DNA of 32,737 bases from Gammaproteobacteria bacterium (GTDB lineage Bacteria; Pseudomonadota; Gammaproteobacteria; Pseudomonadales; Pseudomonadaceae). The position numbers were made by a program, and so were the translations under genes. The notes under the pieces are model-generated. The model worked only from the letters and a program-made list of their open reading frames with translations. It was not told where the DNA came from and did no database searches. The stretch spans positions 1 through 32,737 of the forward strand of contig JAAYFI010000055.1 of assembly GCA_012728315.1 (NCBI GenBank), given 5' to 3'. How positions within the stretch are numbered: position 1 is the first letter of the stretch; every line of letters begins with the position of its first letter. Positions 7,627 to 19,419 of this stretch are shown here, piece after piece.

Positions 7627-8151
7627 TTAGTGGCTCTGATAGGTGCTGAGAAACTGCATAATTTCTTGCACAACCATACGCGGCGGACGTGTATCGGTCT
7701 CAATGATCAAAGTCGCAATTTCTCGATATAAAGGATCGCGCTGCTCTAATAAGCGGGTCAGCACTTGAGCTGGGTTTTCTGTCTGCAACAAAGGGCGGTT
7801 ACGATCTCGGGCCGTGCGCGCCAGCTGATGCTCAACCGATGCATGCAAATAAATAATCACTGCCGACTGGCTCATCGCTTGACGGTTTGCAGCACGCAAC
7901 ACTGCACCACCACCTGTGGCTAACACAATGCCTTGCTGCTCACACAGCTCAGCAATCACCGCTTGCTCACGATCGCGAAAACCTGCTTCACCTTCAACAT
8001 CAAAAATCAAAGGAATACTGGCACCCGTTCGCTCTTCAATTTCTCTATCTGAGTCTTTGAAGGGCAAACTGAGTTCTTTAGCCAGCAAACGTCCGATGGT
8101 GCTTTTCCCTGCACCCATCGGACCTACAAGTATATAATTACGTGTTTGCAT
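7627..8151 (-). CDS. aroK: Shikimate kinase AroK
   Basis: AroK phosphorylates shikimate at the 3-hydroxyl using ATP, the fifth step toward chorismate. The 174-aa protein shows the P-loop [11 protein letters not shown] near the N-terminus, the shikimate-binding [11 protein letters not shown], the GGGAV loop, and the lid region RNRPLL. Length and motifs match the AroK/AroL family fully. Its ATG shares one base with the TAA stop of pilQ (TAATG), so it is translationally coupled to the pilus operon. This coupling of a housekeeping kinase to pilMNOPQ is the usual arrangement in Pseudomonas. Confidence 0.97.
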   Translation of the reverse strand: MQTRNYILVGPMGAGKSTIGRLLAKELSLPFKDSDREIEERTGASIPLIFDVEGEAGFRDREQAVIAELCEQQGIVLATGGGAVLRAANRQAMSQSAVIIYLHASVEHQLARTARDRNRPLLQTENPAQVLTRLLEQRDPLYREIATLIIETDTRPPRMVVQEIMQFLSTYQSH

Positions 8152-10160
8152 TAATTATTCAGTGAAATCGCCTGGTTGTTCATAATACGCGGAGTAATAA
8201 AGACCAGCAATTCAGATTTCTCGTCTTGCACATAATCCCTGCGGAAAACACGTCCTACAAAGGGTAAATCACCCAAGAATGGAACTTTGTCAACGGATTT
8301 TCTTTGCGTATTAGAGAACACGCCACCAATCACAATAGTTTCACCATCGGACACTAGAACGTTAGCATTCACCTCATTCTTTTTAATCGGTGGCACGCCT
8401 TTGAGCGCATTAGCAAAATCAGGCTCATCCTTAGTTACCTTCACATCCATAATAATGCGATTATCAGGTGTAATCTGTGGTGTTACTTCCAACGATAAAG
8501 CGGCCTCTTTAAATGAAGTGCTGGTTGCACCGCTGGAGCTAGCCTCTTGATATGGAATCTCAGCACCTTTTAAGATTTTGGCTGTTTCTTTATCTGAAGT
8601 AACCACTTTAGGCTGGGAAACCACTTCACCATTACCGGTTTTTTCCATCGCCGAGAGCTGTAGATCTAAAATGGCATGATTAGAAACAAAACCAATACCC
8701 AGCCCAGAGGTTGAGCCTATAGTCCCTAGATCAACAAATGGGCTACCTGCACCATCTTTACCACTTGCAGTCCAGTTACCACTGCCCGTTGTTAAACTAC
8801 CACCCCATTTAACACCTAAGCTTTTGCTGTAATCCACATTAGCTTCAACGATACGCGCTTCAATCATTACTTGACGTACAGGAATATCCAGCTGTGCAAC
8901 CACACGGCGCAGCTCATCGAGTTTTTCTTGGGTTTGGTAAGCGATAATGCTGTTGGTACGATCATCGACCGTAACCGAACCACGCTCATCGCCTTGACCA
9001 CTGGTTACCGATTGGAACAAAGCCGCAATTTGTGATGCTTTTGCGTAGTTCACTTGAATCAGCTCACGACGTAAAGGCGCCAGCTCAGCAATTTGCTTTT
9101 GCGCTTCCATTTCTTGACGCTCACGTGCAGCAATTTCATCTGCAGGCGCAACCAGTAACACATTACCAATTTTACGCTTGTCTAAGCCTTTGGTTTTTAA
9201 CACTAAATCTAAAGCTTGATCCCAAGGTACATTTTGCAAACGCAATGTAATATTGCCTTGTACGGTATCACTGGCAACCAAGTTTAAATCCGTAAAGTCA
9301 GCAATTAACTGCAAAACTGAACGCACATCAATATCTTGGAAATTCAACGACAGCTTTTCACCGGTATAAGCAAAGCGGTCAGCGTTACGCTTTTCGATTT
9401 GCTCGGGAGTTACAGGTTTTACACTAACGGTCAGTTTATTATCCGTCTGGTAAGCCAAATAGTCGTAAAGGCCGTTCGGCTCAATCACAATAGACACATT
9501 GCCATTGGTTTCACTGGCATTCACAAACTGAACCGGTGTAGCGAAGTCTTTTACATCAAGACGCACGCGTAACGCCTCAGGCAACGCAGACTTAGCAAAG
9601 GTGAGGCGAATCTTGCCGCCTTGATCTTGAATATCTGGCGTGCTGGTTGGATCATTGAGCTCAATGACCACATTACCTTCGCCTTGCTCGCCACGCTGAA
9701 AATCGATATTGCTAATACCACGTGGTTTAGCAACGTAAGGTTTCACGATAGGTGCTGTGGAAACAGGCGCTGAAGCCGCTACACCTTCGCCGACGACCAC
9801 ATACAAGTTATTGCCTTCAGCGCGGGTGCTATAAGGCGCTAAACTAGTCATATTAATAATTAGGCGAGTTCGATCTTGCGCTTCGACAATATTGACACTG
9901 CGCGCATTACCAGAGCCCAACTCTTTATTTTTAGTACCTAATTTATTTTTTACGCCGGGTAAATCTAAGGCAATCCGAGCGGGTTGCTCGATGGTATAAC
10001 CGCGTGGCGCAGTTACCGGCTCATCAAACGCTAACTTAAGTTCAACCTTATCACCAGGCAATGCAGCCACATCGAGCGCCTGCAGGTTGGCAGCCAATAA
10101 TGCTGGGGATAATGCCGAAGCCAGCAAAGTCATACCGATACGAGATAGTTTTATTTTCAT
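8151..10160 (-). CDS. pilQ: Type IV pilus secretin PilQ
   Basis: PilQ forms the outer-membrane ring through which the type IV pilus extends. From the preferred ATG at 10160 the protein has 669 aa with a signal peptide ending ALSPALLAA. Two AMIN domains come first (starting around [19 protein letters not shown]), which bind peptidoglycan. An STN/N0 domain follows at about residues 265-330 ([18 protein letters not shown]), then an N1/KH-like domain at about 365-445. The C-terminal secretin barrel (about 500-665) carries [29 protein letters not shown] and the [15 protein letters not shown] signature. An in-frame ATG at 10199 and a GTG at 10211 would add 13 or 17 residues in front of the signal peptide. 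I prefer 10160 because the family N-terminus starts there and GGAATTGGAAA precedes it. It follows pilP and overlaps aroK by one base. Confidence 0.96.
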   Translation of the reverse strand: MKIKLSRIGMTLLASALSPALLAANLQALDVAALPGDKVELKLAFDEPVTAPRGYTIEQPARIALDLPGVKNKLGTKNKELGSGNARSVNIVEAQDRTRLIINMTSLAPYSTRAEGNNLYVVVGEGVAASAPVSTAPIVKPYVAKPRGISNIDFQRGEQGEGNVVIELNDPTSTPDIQDQGGKIRLTFAKSALPEALRVRLDVKDFATPVQFVNASETNGNVSIVIEPNGLYDYLAYQTDNKLTVSVKPVTPEQIEKRNADRFAYTGEKLSLNFQDIDVRSVLQLIADFTDLNLVASDTVQGNITLRLQNVPWDQALDLVLKTKGLDKRKIGNVLLVAPADEIAARERQEMEAQKQIAELAPLRRELIQVNYAKASQIAALFQSVTSGQGDERGSVTVDDRTNSIIAYQTQEKLDELRRVVAQLDIPVRQVMIEARIVEANVDYSKSLGVKWGGSLTTGSGNWTASGKDGAGSPFVDLGTIGSTSGLGIGFVSNHAILDLQLSAMEKTGNGEVVSQPKVVTSDKETAKILKGAEIPYQEASSSGATSTSFKEAALSLEVTPQITPDNRIIMDVKVTKDEPDFANALKGVPPIKKNEVNANVLVSDGETIVIGGVFSNTQRKSVDKVPFLGDLPFVGRVFRRDYVQDEKSELLVFITPRIMNNQAISLNN

Positions 10161-10211
10161 TTTCCAATTCCGTTGTGCTTTCCAATAGTCAGTTTTCATA
10201 GCCAGACCCAC

Positions 10212-10739
10212 TCAAGAGCGTTCCTGCAAAGCCAGAGTGCGCGGCCGTTCCAACCAGCCACCATCGCCATCAGAAACAATTTCGATCACTTCAACAGCCG
10301 ATGCAGTGATCGCCGTCACGCGACCATGGTTACCACCGAGGTAGTCACCTATGCGTACACGATGCACACCGTCTCCTCCGCGAATTAAAGCATAAGTGCC
10401 TGAAGCATTTGAAAGCGTGCCAACCATCACAAAGCTTTCAATATTAAACCCTTCAAGGAACTGCTTGACCCGCGTTTCATCCGGTTTGATATCCTTATTA
10501 CCTTTCTCGCGGCTTGTGAGCTCAATTTTTACCGGCGGCTGAAATGGACTGCGCAATGCTGCCGCCATATAAGTAAAAGGCTCATACACCACTTCTTTAG
10601 GCATTGGCTCAATTGCACCTTTAGGTCGTGCCCTAACCTCATCCATAAATGCCTGTAAATCAGCAAAACTATTGGATGAATCACAACCCATTAGCCCAAC
10701 AGACAGCAGCGCCGCAAGAATATAATGAGAGCGCTTCAT
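10212..10739 (-). CDS. pilP: Type IV pilus inner-membrane lipoprotein PilP
   Basis: PilP is a periplasmic lipoprotein that links the PilNO inner-membrane complex to the secretin PilQ. The 175-aa precursor has a lipoprotein signal with lipobox LMGC, Cys19 being the lipidation site. A flexible stretch follows, then a beta-sandwich HR domain (about residues 90-165) containing FVMVGTL, ALIRGGDGVHRVRIGDYLG and GRVTAI, the typical PilP signature. The ATG overlaps the TGA of pilO by four bases, so translation is coupled. The gene stops directly before the first possible pilQ codon. Confidence 0.95.
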   Translation of the reverse strand: MKRSHYILAALLSVGLMGCDSSNSFADLQAFMDEVRARPKGAIEPMPKEVVYEPFTYMAAALRSPFQPPVKIELTSREKGNKDIKPDETRVKQFLEGFNIESFVMVGTLSNASGTYALIRGGDGVHRVRIGDYLGGNHGRVTAITASAVEVIEIVSDGDGGWLERPRTLALQERS

Positions 10740-11359
10740 TTCTTCGCTCCTTGATCATTGTAACGGTAGGTTTTCACTAAAATATTCATTGCCAACTTAG
10801 AGCTATTACCTGCCACTACTGGCTTAATAGAGAAATCATGCAAGGTAACAATACGCGGCATACCTGCCACGGCACTCACAAAAGTTGCTAAGTCGTGATA
10901 GCTACCAAACACTTTCACCTGAATAGGCAGCTCAATATAGAAAGGCTGAGTGACCTCCGGTAGCAATTTGATTTCCTCAAACTCCAATCCCGAATTCAGA
11001 CCAGCGCTGGTGATATCTTCAAGCAAACCTGGTACTTCAGTATCACTGGGCAACTGACGCAATAGCGCTTCAAAAGAAGCCTCCATCAGCTTCATTTGCT
11101 CTTTATACTCTTCTAAGTTGGCCGCTTGGCGCACCTTTTGCGTAAATTGCTCTTTGAGCGCCACTTCTTCTTGCTTGTTGCGCTCAAGCACATCTTGCAA
11201 ATCAGTTAGGTGCATAAAGTAGCCCAGCGCTAATACAGCAACGAGGACAATCAGGCAGGCTAAAGCACGCACAGCCGCCGGCCATGCACCAATATTATTA
11301 AGATCCAGCTCGGCGAAATCGACTTTACCTAAGCTTTTAAAGGAGTCCACTAAACTCAT
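10736..11359 (-). CDS. pilO: Type IV pilus alignment protein PilO
   Basis: PilO forms a heterodimer with PilN in the inner membrane and passes signals between the cytoplasmic PilM/PilC/ATPase assembly and PilP-PilQ. The 207-aa protein has a short cytoplasmic N-terminus, one membrane helix at about residues 27-50 (RALACLIVLVAVLALGYFM), a coiled-coil region rich in Glu/Lys/Gln, and a ferredoxin-like periplasmic domain. LLRQLPSDTEVPGLLEDI is the family hallmark. The start at 11359 overlaps the pilN stop (ATGA), and its own stop overlaps the pilP start, so these genes are tightly coupled. Confidence 0.95.
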   Translation of the reverse strand: MSLVDSFKSLGKVDFAELDLNNIGAWPAAVRALACLIVLVAVLALGYFMHLTDLQDVLERNKQEEVALKEQFTQKVRQAANLEEYKEQMKLMEASFEALLRQLPSDTEVPGLLEDITSAGLNSGLEFEEIKLLPEVTQPFYIELPIQVKVFGSYHDLATFVSAVAGMPRIVTLHDFSIKPVVAGNSSKLAMNILVKTYRYNDQGAKK

Positions 11360-11930
11360 TGCTGACCTCCTTGCTGGTTCTCATCACTGGGTACAGTTTG
11401 TTGCACTGTAAGCTTAAACGTATTGGCCTGATCCAATTTGTCTGCACTAACCGCCTTAACCTCTGTGAGATTAGGCGCCATTAACCAGTCAGACGCTTCG
11501 TGGTTACGCATTAAGCTTGAGACTAAGTTGTTTGACTCAGCAGCACCCTCCACAGAAATCGATTTACCCACCATTTTTAAATCAGTGAAATAAACGCCAT
11601 CGGGCAATGTACGTACCAGTTGATCAAAGACACGGGCGGCAATGGGTCGATTCCCCTGCAAATCCTGAATAATCTTCATACGTTCAACCAGCTGTTGACG
11701 GCGGGTTTTAAGTTCGCTGATTTCTTTAATACGTGCATCCAGCACCGAGATTTCTTTACGAATAAACTCGTTACGAGCGTTTTGCTGGGTAATGGCAGCA
11801 TTGAGGTACTGATCTGCTAAAAACACAAGACCACCAGCAACAATCAGCACCCCAACTAAAGTGACTAGAAAGCGCTGTTTGCGCTCTTCGCGCAACTGCT
11901 CGCGCCAAGGAAGTAAGTTGATGCGTGCCA

Positions 11931-11931
<1 letters not shown>
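11356..11931 (-). CDS. pilN: Type IV pilus alignment protein PilN
   Basis: PilN is the bitopic inner-membrane partner of PilO. The first residues, ARINLLPWREQLREERK, include the INLLPWR motif that docks into PilM in the cytoplasm. One membrane helix follows at about residues 22-42. The periplasmic part has a coiled coil (RIKEISELKTRRQQLVERM) and a ferredoxin-like domain with LPDGVYFTDLKMVG. The 191-aa length is typical. The ATG shares one base with the TGA of pilM, and the 3' end overlaps pilO by four bases. Confidence 0.95.
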
Positions 11932-13022
<1,091 letters not shown>

Positions 13023-13081
13023 TTAATGTGCGGTTATGATTTTTTCCACATTTAAAAACAATTTTGTCAGGAAGCGTAAAT

Positions 13082-13110
13082 AGCTTCTCTCGATTAAAAA
13101 CGCTTATAAT
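13082..13110 (+). promoter_or_regulatory. Candidate promoter of the PBP1A gene
   Basis: The divergent pilM-mrcA gap (12996-13182) is strongly AT-rich. A perfect -10 hexamer TATAAT lies at 13105-13110; the -35 position 17 bp upstream (13082-13087) is poor. The start would be near 13117, a leader of about 65 nt. The minus strand also has TATAAT at 13128-13123, possibly for pilM but without a matching -35. Both assignments rest on hexamer matches only. Confidence 0.4.
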
Positions 13111-13182
13111 GTGCCCAGTTTTATTATATGACGCTGCAACCTTCATACCCCCTAATTTTTCTTCAGGAATCCAATAGCCTTG

Positions 13183-15591
13183 ATGCACTTGCTGAAATTC
13201 CTCGTTGCCACCCTTACCGCTATTATTTGTGGACTTGCGCTGAGCTTAAGTGGCGCTTTTCTATACTTAAGTCCAAACCTACCGTCTGTTGAATCCCTAC
13301 GCAGTATAGAACTACAGATTCCTTTGCGGGTCTATAGTCATGACGCAAAGTTAATCGCTGAATTTGGAGAAATGAGACGTTCTCCTATTTTATTCAACGA
13401 CATCCCTGAAAACTTCATTCATGCATTACTGGCGGCTGAAGACGATAATTTTGCCAATCATTATGGCGTAGATCCCGGTAGTTTAGTGCGCGCTGCTGCT
13501 CAAATTTTAAAAACAGGCCGCATTCAAACCGGCGGCAGCACCATTACCATGCAAGTCGCCAAAAACTTTTTCCTCTCCAGCGAGCGCAGTTTTTCACGCA
13601 AGGCCAATGAAATTTTATTAGCCTTACAAATTGAGCGTGAATTAACTAAAGATGAGATTCTAGAGCTTTATATCAATAAAATATACCTCGGCAACCGTGC
13701 TTACGGAATTGAAGCAGCATCCCAAGTTTATTACGGCAAATCGATCGGTGAAATCAGCCTTGCGGAAATGGCCATGATTGCCGGCTTACCTAAAGCGCCC
13801 TCGCGTTTTAACCCTATTGCCAACCCCGAACGTAGTATGGAGCGTCGTAACTGGATTCTAGGGCGCATGCTTAAGCTTGGGCGCATCTCTGAAGAAGATT
13901 ACCAAGCAGCCATTGCAGAGCCTTTAACCGCACGTTTGCATATCACCGCACCGGATCTTAACGCGCCTTATATTGCTGAAATGGCACGCGCTGAAATGGT
14001 CGGCCGTTTTGGTGGTCAAGCCTATACCGATGGTTACAGTGTTACCACCACAATCCCGTCTGACCTACAAACCCAAGCCGAGCAAGCGGTTCTCAAGGGC
14101 TTAGTGGCCTATGATCAGCGCCATGGCTACCGCAAACCAGAGCAGTCGGCTCTTGCAGAAAGCCAGTGGCCTGAAGCATTAGCCAAAGCCAGAGCCATTA
14201 CCCAGTTTTTACCAGCTGTTGTTACGCACATTGGCACTGACAGCATTACCGTCCTTCTAGCCAATGGTGAGCAAGAGCCTGTGAGCTGGCAAAGTATGCG
14301 TTGGGCACGCCCCTTTATTAATAGCCGCAGCATGGGTCCAATTCCCAGAAAGCCGGCTGACATCGTACGCATCGGTGATCTTATTCGAGTGCAACGCCAA
14401 GCCGATAACACTCTAAGCTTTGCGCAAATCCCTAAAGCTCAAGCGGCACTGGTCTCTTTAGATGCCAATAATGGCGCAATCCGCGCACTGGTCGGCGGCT
14501 TGTCTTTTGGCCAAAGTAATTACAACCGTGCGATTCAAGCCAAACGCCAGCCCGGCTCAAGCTTTAAACCTTTTATTTATAGTGCAGCGCTAGACGCAGG
14601 CTACACGGCCGCAACCATTGTTAATGACACGCCTTTAGAGATCTTTGAGCCCGGCATGAAAGCGGTATGGCGCCCCAAAAATGACAATAATACTTTTCTC
14701 GGCCCAATACGCGTCAGAGAAGGTTTATACCGCTCGCGCAACTTAGTATCAATTCGCATATTGCAAGATATTGGTATGCAATATGCTCGCGACTACATCA
14801 GTAAATTTGGTTTTAATATCGATGACCTACCGCGCAACCTTTCTTTAGCGCTAGGAACAGCCACACTCACCCCGCTGGAGATTACCACCGGCTGGACAGC
14901 CTTTGCTAACGGGGGTTATAAAGTCGAGCCTTATCTGATTGAGCGCATTGAAAACCGTGACGGACAAACAATTTTCCTTGCCAATCCAGCACGCGTCCCT
15001 ACAAACAAAACCAGCAACAACACCGCCAGCTCTGTGCCTGAAGAGCAGCTATCTAACACTGAACTTGAGCCGCCACTGGAAGCACCACGCATCATCGATG
15101 AGCGTACGGCTTATATCATGACCAGCATGCTACAAGATGTCATTAAGCGCGGTACCGGGCGCCGCGCTCTAAGCTTAAACCGGAGTGATTTAGCCGGCAA
15201 AACAGGGACCACCAACGATTCTAAAGACAGTTGGTTTGCAGGCTATAACAACGAACTGGTCACAACGGTATGGGCTGGCTTTGACCAACCCGAGAGCCTT
15301 GGCAGAAACGAATATGGTGGCACAGTGGCGCTACCAATCTGGGTCGACTATATGGGCTACGCCCTCAAAGATAAGCCGATGCAGACGATGAAAGAACCGG
15401 CCGGCATGATGACCTTACGTATCGACCCTGTTAGCGGTCGTATCGCTCGCCCTGGCACGCCTAACGCCTACTTTGAAATCTTTAAAAGCGAGGACTCGCC
15501 ACCCACTATGGATGAAATAGACAACAGCTGGGGCGAGCCAAGCAATTCCTATTTCGAACCGACGGAAACGGCTCCTATTGATCTGTTCTAA
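13183..15591 (+). CDS. mrcA: Penicillin-binding protein 1A, bifunctional peptidoglycan synthase
   Basis: This class A PBP polymerises lipid II and cross-links the strands in the periplasm. The 802-aa protein starts with a short cytoplasmic tail and one membrane helix (about residues 5-30). The glycosyltransferase (GT51) domain carries the catalytic Glu86 in AAEDDNFANHYG and the second motif GGSTITMQVAKNFF. An OB-like insert separates it from the transpeptidase domain, whose active-site triad motifs are S459-S-F-K462, S518-R-N520 and K673-T-G675. I chose the ATG at 13183, matching the family N-terminus, over the adjacent TTG at 13180; the AGGA at 13165 is slightly far. It is divergent from pilM, the arrangement that gave the name ponA in Pseudomonas, and ends at a strong bidirectional terminator. 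Confidence 0.97.
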   Translation: MHLLKFLVATLTAIICGLALSLSGAFLYLSPNLPSVESLRSIELQIPLRVYSHDAKLIAEFGEMRRSPILFNDIPENFIHALLAAEDDNFANHYGVDPGSLVRAAAQILKTGRIQTGGSTITMQVAKNFFLSSERSFSRKANEILLALQIERELTKDEILELYINKIYLGNRAYGIEAASQVYYGKSIGEISLAEMAMIAGLPKAPSRFNPIANPERSMERRNWILGRMLKLGRISEEDYQAAIAEPLTARLHITAPDLNAPYIAEMARAEMVGRFGGQAYTDGYSVTTTIPSDLQTQAEQAVLKGLVAYDQRHGYRKPEQSALAESQWPEALAKARAITQFLPAVVTHIGTDSITVLLANGEQEPVSWQSMRWARPFINSRSMGPIPRKPADIVRIGDLIRVQRQADNTLSFAQIPKAQAALVSLDANNGAIRALVGGLSFGQSNYNRAIQAKRQPGSSFKPFIYSAALDAGYTAATIVNDTPLEIFEPGMKAVWRPKNDNNTFLGPIRVREGLYRSRNLVSIRILQDIGMQYARDYISKFGFNIDDLPRNLSLALGTATLTPLEITTGWTAFANGGYKVEPYLIERIENRDGQTIFLANPARVPTNKTSNNTASSVPEEQLSNTELEPPLEAPRIIDERTAYIMTSMLQDVIKRGTGRRALSLNRSDLAGKTGTTNDSKDSWFAGYNNELVTTVWAGFDQPESLGRNEYGGTVALPIWVDYMGYALKDKPMQTMKEPAGMMTLRIDPVSGRIARPGTPNAYFEIFKSEDSPPTMDEIDNSWGEPSNSYFEPTETAPIDLF

Positions 15592-15628
15592 AGCCATCAT
15601 TTGCCACTAGACGGTCAATCTTACTAAT

Positions 15629-15655
15629 AAAAAACCCGCACTTGGCGGGTTTTTT
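15629..15655. terminator. Bidirectional intrinsic terminator between mrcA and maeB
   Basis: Six A residues, stem CCCGC (15635-15639), a five-base loop, stem GCGGG (15645-15649) and six T residues. The A/T tracts lengthen the stem and provide a U-run in both directions, so it serves the two convergent genes. Confidence 0.9.
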
Positions 15656-15670
15656 ATGATGAACTATCAC

Positions 15671-16939
15671 TTAGCCGTTAAACACATCATCCACAGACGT
15701 CAGCGGGTAATGCTTAGGATAAGGCAAGGTCGCTACACCGGTCTCAATCGCTGCTTTAGCCACAGCATCAGATACTAGGGTAATAAGGCGCGGGTCCATC
15801 GGCTTAGGAATAATATACTCACGACCAAACTCAAGACAGTCAATACCGTAGGCATCACAGACCGCATTGGATACAGGCAGTTTTGCCAGATCACGCAAAG
15901 CATGCACCGCAGCAATCTTCATTTCTTCATTAATACGTGTAGCGCGTACATCCAGCGCGCCACGGAAGATAAATGGGAAGCCTAAGACGTTGTTCACCTG
16001 GTTTGGATAATCTGAACGACCTGTCGCCATAATCACATCAGGACGGGTTGCGTGGGCGAGCTTTGGATCAATCTCAGGATCAGGATTAGAGCAGGCAAAA
16101 ACCACTGGATTTTCAGCCATGCGCATCAGGTTTTCCGCGCTAAGCAGATTAGCACCGGAAAGACCAACAAAGACATCAGCACCTTCCATTGCATCAGCCA
16201 AAGTGCGGCGATCTGTTTCATGGGCAAATACGGCTTTGTACTGGTTTAGATCATCACGGCCAGAATGAATCACGCCTTTACGGTCAACCATAAAGATGTT
16301 TTCAACCTTAGCGCCCATGCTGATCAGCAGCTTCATACAAGCTGTGGCAGCAGCTCCAGCACCTAGACAAACAATACGCGCTTCTTCCAGTGTTTTACCA
16401 GCAATTTCCAAAGCATTGAGCATGCCCGCTGCGGTTACAATCGCGGTGCCGTGCTGGTCATCATGGAATACAGGAATATCGCACTGCTCAATCAAAGCAC
16501 GTTCAATCTCAAAACACTCAGGCGCTTTAATATCTTCTAAATTAATACCACCAAAGGTAATAGAAATACGTTTGACTGTATCAATAAATGCTTGCGGGCT
16601 TTCTGCATCGACCTCGATATCAAACACATCTACGCCAGCAAAGCGCTTAAATAAAACACCTTTACCTTCCATTACCGGTTTTGAAGCCAAAGGCCCTAAA
16701 TTACCCAAGCCTAAAATTGCCGTACCATCTGAAATAACTGCGACAAGATTACCTTTGCCCGTGTACTTATAAGCAAGATCGGCATCACGGGCAATTTCAC
16801 GGACAGGCTCTGCCACACCGGGGCTATAAGCCAACGCTAAATCACGCGCTGTTGCAGTAGGTTTAGTGAGCTCAACACTTAATTTTCCCGGACGTGGGGA
16901 AGCATGGTATTCCAGAGCGGCTGTTTTTAGATCAGACAT
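15671..16939 (-). CDS. NADP-dependent malic enzyme, short form
   Basis: The enzyme decarboxylates malate to pyruvate with reduction of NAD(P)+, supplying NADPH and pyruvate from the TCA cycle. The protein has 422 aa, the single-domain form found beside ponA in Pseudomonas; it lacks the phosphotransacetylase-like C-terminal half of E. coli MaeB. Visible elements are YSPGVAEPVREI, the DGTAILGLGNLGP region, FHDDQHGTAIV with its acidic metal ligands, and the dinucleotide-binding VCLGAGAAATACMKLL. I chose the ATG at 16939 rather than TTG at 16948, because MSDLKTAALEYH is the family start. A minus-strand TATAAT at 16967-16962 gives a plausible -10, but I see no good -35. Cofactor preference (NADP over NAD) is assumed from the family. 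Confidence 0.93.
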   Translation of the reverse strand: MSDLKTAALEYHASPRPGKLSVELTKPTATARDLALAYSPGVAEPVREIARDADLAYKYTGKGNLVAVISDGTAILGLGNLGPLASKPVMEGKGVLFKRFAGVDVFDIEVDAESPQAFIDTVKRISITFGGINLEDIKAPECFEIERALIEQCDIPVFHDDQHGTAIVTAAGMLNALEIAGKTLEEARIVCLGAGAAATACMKLLISMGAKVENIFMVDRKGVIHSGRDDLNQYKAVFAHETDRRTLADAMEGADVFVGLSGANLLSAENLMRMAENPVVFACSNPDPEIDPKLAHATRPDVIMATGRSDYPNQVNNVLGFPFIFRGALDVRATRINEEMKIAAVHALRDLAKLPVSNAVCDAYGIDCLEFGREYIIPKPMDPRLITLVSDAVAKAAIETGVATLPYPKHYPLTSVDDVFNG

Positions 16940-17090
16940 AATGGGCAATTTCCGCTTGACTATTATAATGAATTTGACGATATGCGAGCATACTCAAGAA
17001 CTACAAACCCCACAAGAGCATCTCATGCACTCTGCATACAAAGCGGTGAAACACCCAAGGTTTTCCAGTGTATTCACCACTTTTTTATAC

Positions 17091-17867
17091 TTAGTGAAGC
17101 TCAAGCATACTTGGATGGCTGGCTGTTATGCGCCACTTTGCATATTTTTTTTGTTGACCTCTACGCTCCGTCACCCAGCCGCGCGTTTTTAAAGTCCGCC
17201 CCCGCCACTGCTCAAACCTTTCGCCTTTAAAGTATGGCAACGCCTGCAGAGGAATATTAACTGTGACTGAATGCCCTAAGTTTAGCCATACGCCCCCGCG
17301 GTTGCGTTCGACACTTTCAATGCGCCCCTGCAATAAGGTAAAACCGCCCTTATTGAGCTGTTGCGCAGACACAAAGGTGGCATTTTTCCACACCCCAAGA
17401 CGGCGCTGACGCGCATGCTGTTCTGCTTGGGCCAAGCACTCAGCCAAAGCTGTATTGGGTGCAATCACCACATGAAAAGCCAAACCCTCAGAGAGCAGCT
17501 GCTCTTCTAGATTCACACCATCGCGGTCATATAAATGGGCCAAAACCCGTCCATAGCGATCATGGCTTTGCTCGCCTAGGCGTAAATGCACTTTATTGTT
17601 ATTGCCTTGAACTAAAGCGTTTAAACGGCGCTTAGCTTGCACTGCATAAGGCTCAGTGGTGCGGCCTCGACCACCCATCTCCGGCGCATCAATGCCAATT
17701 AAGCGTACACGGCGGTCATCCTGCAAACGCAGCGTGTCGCCATCCACCACAGACTGCACCGCATACTCGGGTAATTTTTTATTGATCGTACAAAATGAAG
17801 TCGCAGCATATGCGCTCGAAGAAAGCAGTAAAAAAAAAGCGCCCACAAAGGACGCTTTTTTTAGCAT
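17091..17867 (-). CDS. Secreted thermonuclease-like (SNase) nuclease
   Basis: This is a staphylococcal-nuclease-fold protein (258 aa) that should cut DNA or RNA outside the cytoplasm. From the ATG at 17867 it has a clean signal peptide, MLKKASFVGAFFLLLSSSAYA. The SNase core follows with VVDGDTLRL, the catalytic stretch VRLIGIDAPE, EPYAVQAKRRL and DRYGRVLAHLY, which supply the Arg-Glu-Arg and calcium-binding positions. A C-terminal extension of about 90 residues (ESVERNRGGVWLNLGHSV) resembles an OB-like domain of unknown role. An ATG at 17894 would add nine residues in front; neither start has a convincing ribosome binding site. The gene lies downstream of rpmE, and an intrinsic terminator sits inside its first codons (17830-17862), so expression from rpmE should be attenuated. 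Confidence 0.88.
   Translation of the reverse strand: MLKKASFVGAFFLLLSSSAYAATSFCTINKKLPEYAVQSVVDGDTLRLQDDRRVRLIGIDAPEMGGRGRTTEPYAVQAKRRLNALVQGNNNKVHLRLGEQSHDRYGRVLAHLYDRDGVNLEEQLLSEGLAFHVVIAPNTALAECLAQAEQHARQRRLGVWKNATFVSAQQLNKGGFTLLQGRIESVERNRGGVWLNLGHSVTVNIPLQALPYFKGERFEQWRGRTLKTRGWVTERRGQQKKYAKWRITASHPSMLELH
17830..17862 (-). terminator. Intrinsic terminator inside the nuclease signal-peptide codons
   Basis: Read leftward: AAAAAAAGCG, a one-base mismatch, CC, loop TTTGT, GG, mismatch, CGCTTTTTTTTT. The stem pairs 17854-17862 with 17832-17840 plus inner pairs, and the RNA would end in nine U residues. This is a textbook Rho-independent terminator about 45 bp after the rpmE stop, yet it overlaps codons of the nuclease leader peptide, between its start and its hydrophobic core. 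Confidence 0.7.
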
Positions 17868-17905
17868 TGCGACGACCGATATTAAATAGGTCATTTAAAT
17901 GCTCA

Positions 17906-18121
17906 TTATTTTGCTGCACCGAAACCGCCAAAGCGCTGTTTGAAGCGATCAATACGACCACCCACATCAAGCACTTTTTGTTTACCAGTGTAGAACGGGT
18001 GACACTCAGAGCACACATCAATACTAATGTCTTTGCAAACAGTAGAGCGCGTGGTGATCACGTTACCGCAGCTGCAAGTAGCGTTGATTTCAGTATAATT
18101 TGGGTGAATATCGGCTTTCAT
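17906..18121 (-). CDS. rpmE: Ribosomal protein L31, zinc-binding form
   Basis: This is a 71-aa large-subunit protein located at the intersubunit bridge. The four zinc ligands are Cys16, Cys18, Cys37 and Cys40 (CSC and CSEC), so this is the C+ type rather than the zinc-independent YkgM type. MKADIHPNY is the standard N-terminus, and the tail VDRF-like element appears as [15 protein letters not shown] lies a few bases before the ATG. A promoter about 75 bp upstream (18192-18219) and a terminator shortly downstream suggest a largely monocistronic message with some read-through into the nuclease gene. Confidence 0.97.
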   Translation of the reverse strand: MKADIHPNYTEINATCSCGNVITTRSTVCKDISIDVCSECHPFYTGKQKVLDVGGRIDRFKQRFGGFGAAK

Positions 18122-18191
18122 GGTGTATCCTCAACATAGCCGTGCCGCCACCCAACACCATTGTCGAGTACCGCACGAAAACAGGTCGTGA

Positions 18192-18219
18192 ATAATACCA
18201 GAGCACACACCTGTTGCAA
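18192..18219 (-). promoter_or_regulatory. Candidate sigma-70 promoter of rpmE
   Basis: On the minus strand TTGCAA (18219-18214) and TATTAT (18197-18192) are separated by 16 bp. The start would fall near 18185, giving a leader of about 65 nt to the rpmE ATG at 18121. In the rest of the 18122-18388 gap I see no clear -35/-10 pair for hemB; TACAAT at 18344-18349 is the best -10 for it. Confidence 0.5.
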
Positions 18220-18379
18220 TAGTATTATTTGCCAACAGCTGCTCGATGGCATGATTTTCACGTAAATTTCACTGTGCATGACCTGCATCAGTTAAATACT
18301 GCAACTTTCGCACTTTGATCATTTTTTCGTCATACTATTAGCCTACAATTTGTTACACAACCCCCGTTTTGCGGGATGA

Positions 18380-19402
<1,023 letters not shown>

Positions 19403-19419
19403 TTCATTTTGGAGAGTCT

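Noticed and set aside
16955..16968. Plus-strand TTGACT followed by TATAAT near the malic enzyme start
   Set aside because: The spacing is only a few bases, so it is not a promoter, and no rightward gene follows.
18363..18375. Small hairpin CCCG-TTTTG-CGGG just before the hemB ribosome binding site
   Set aside because: Only four base pairs; too weak to claim as a regulatory element.
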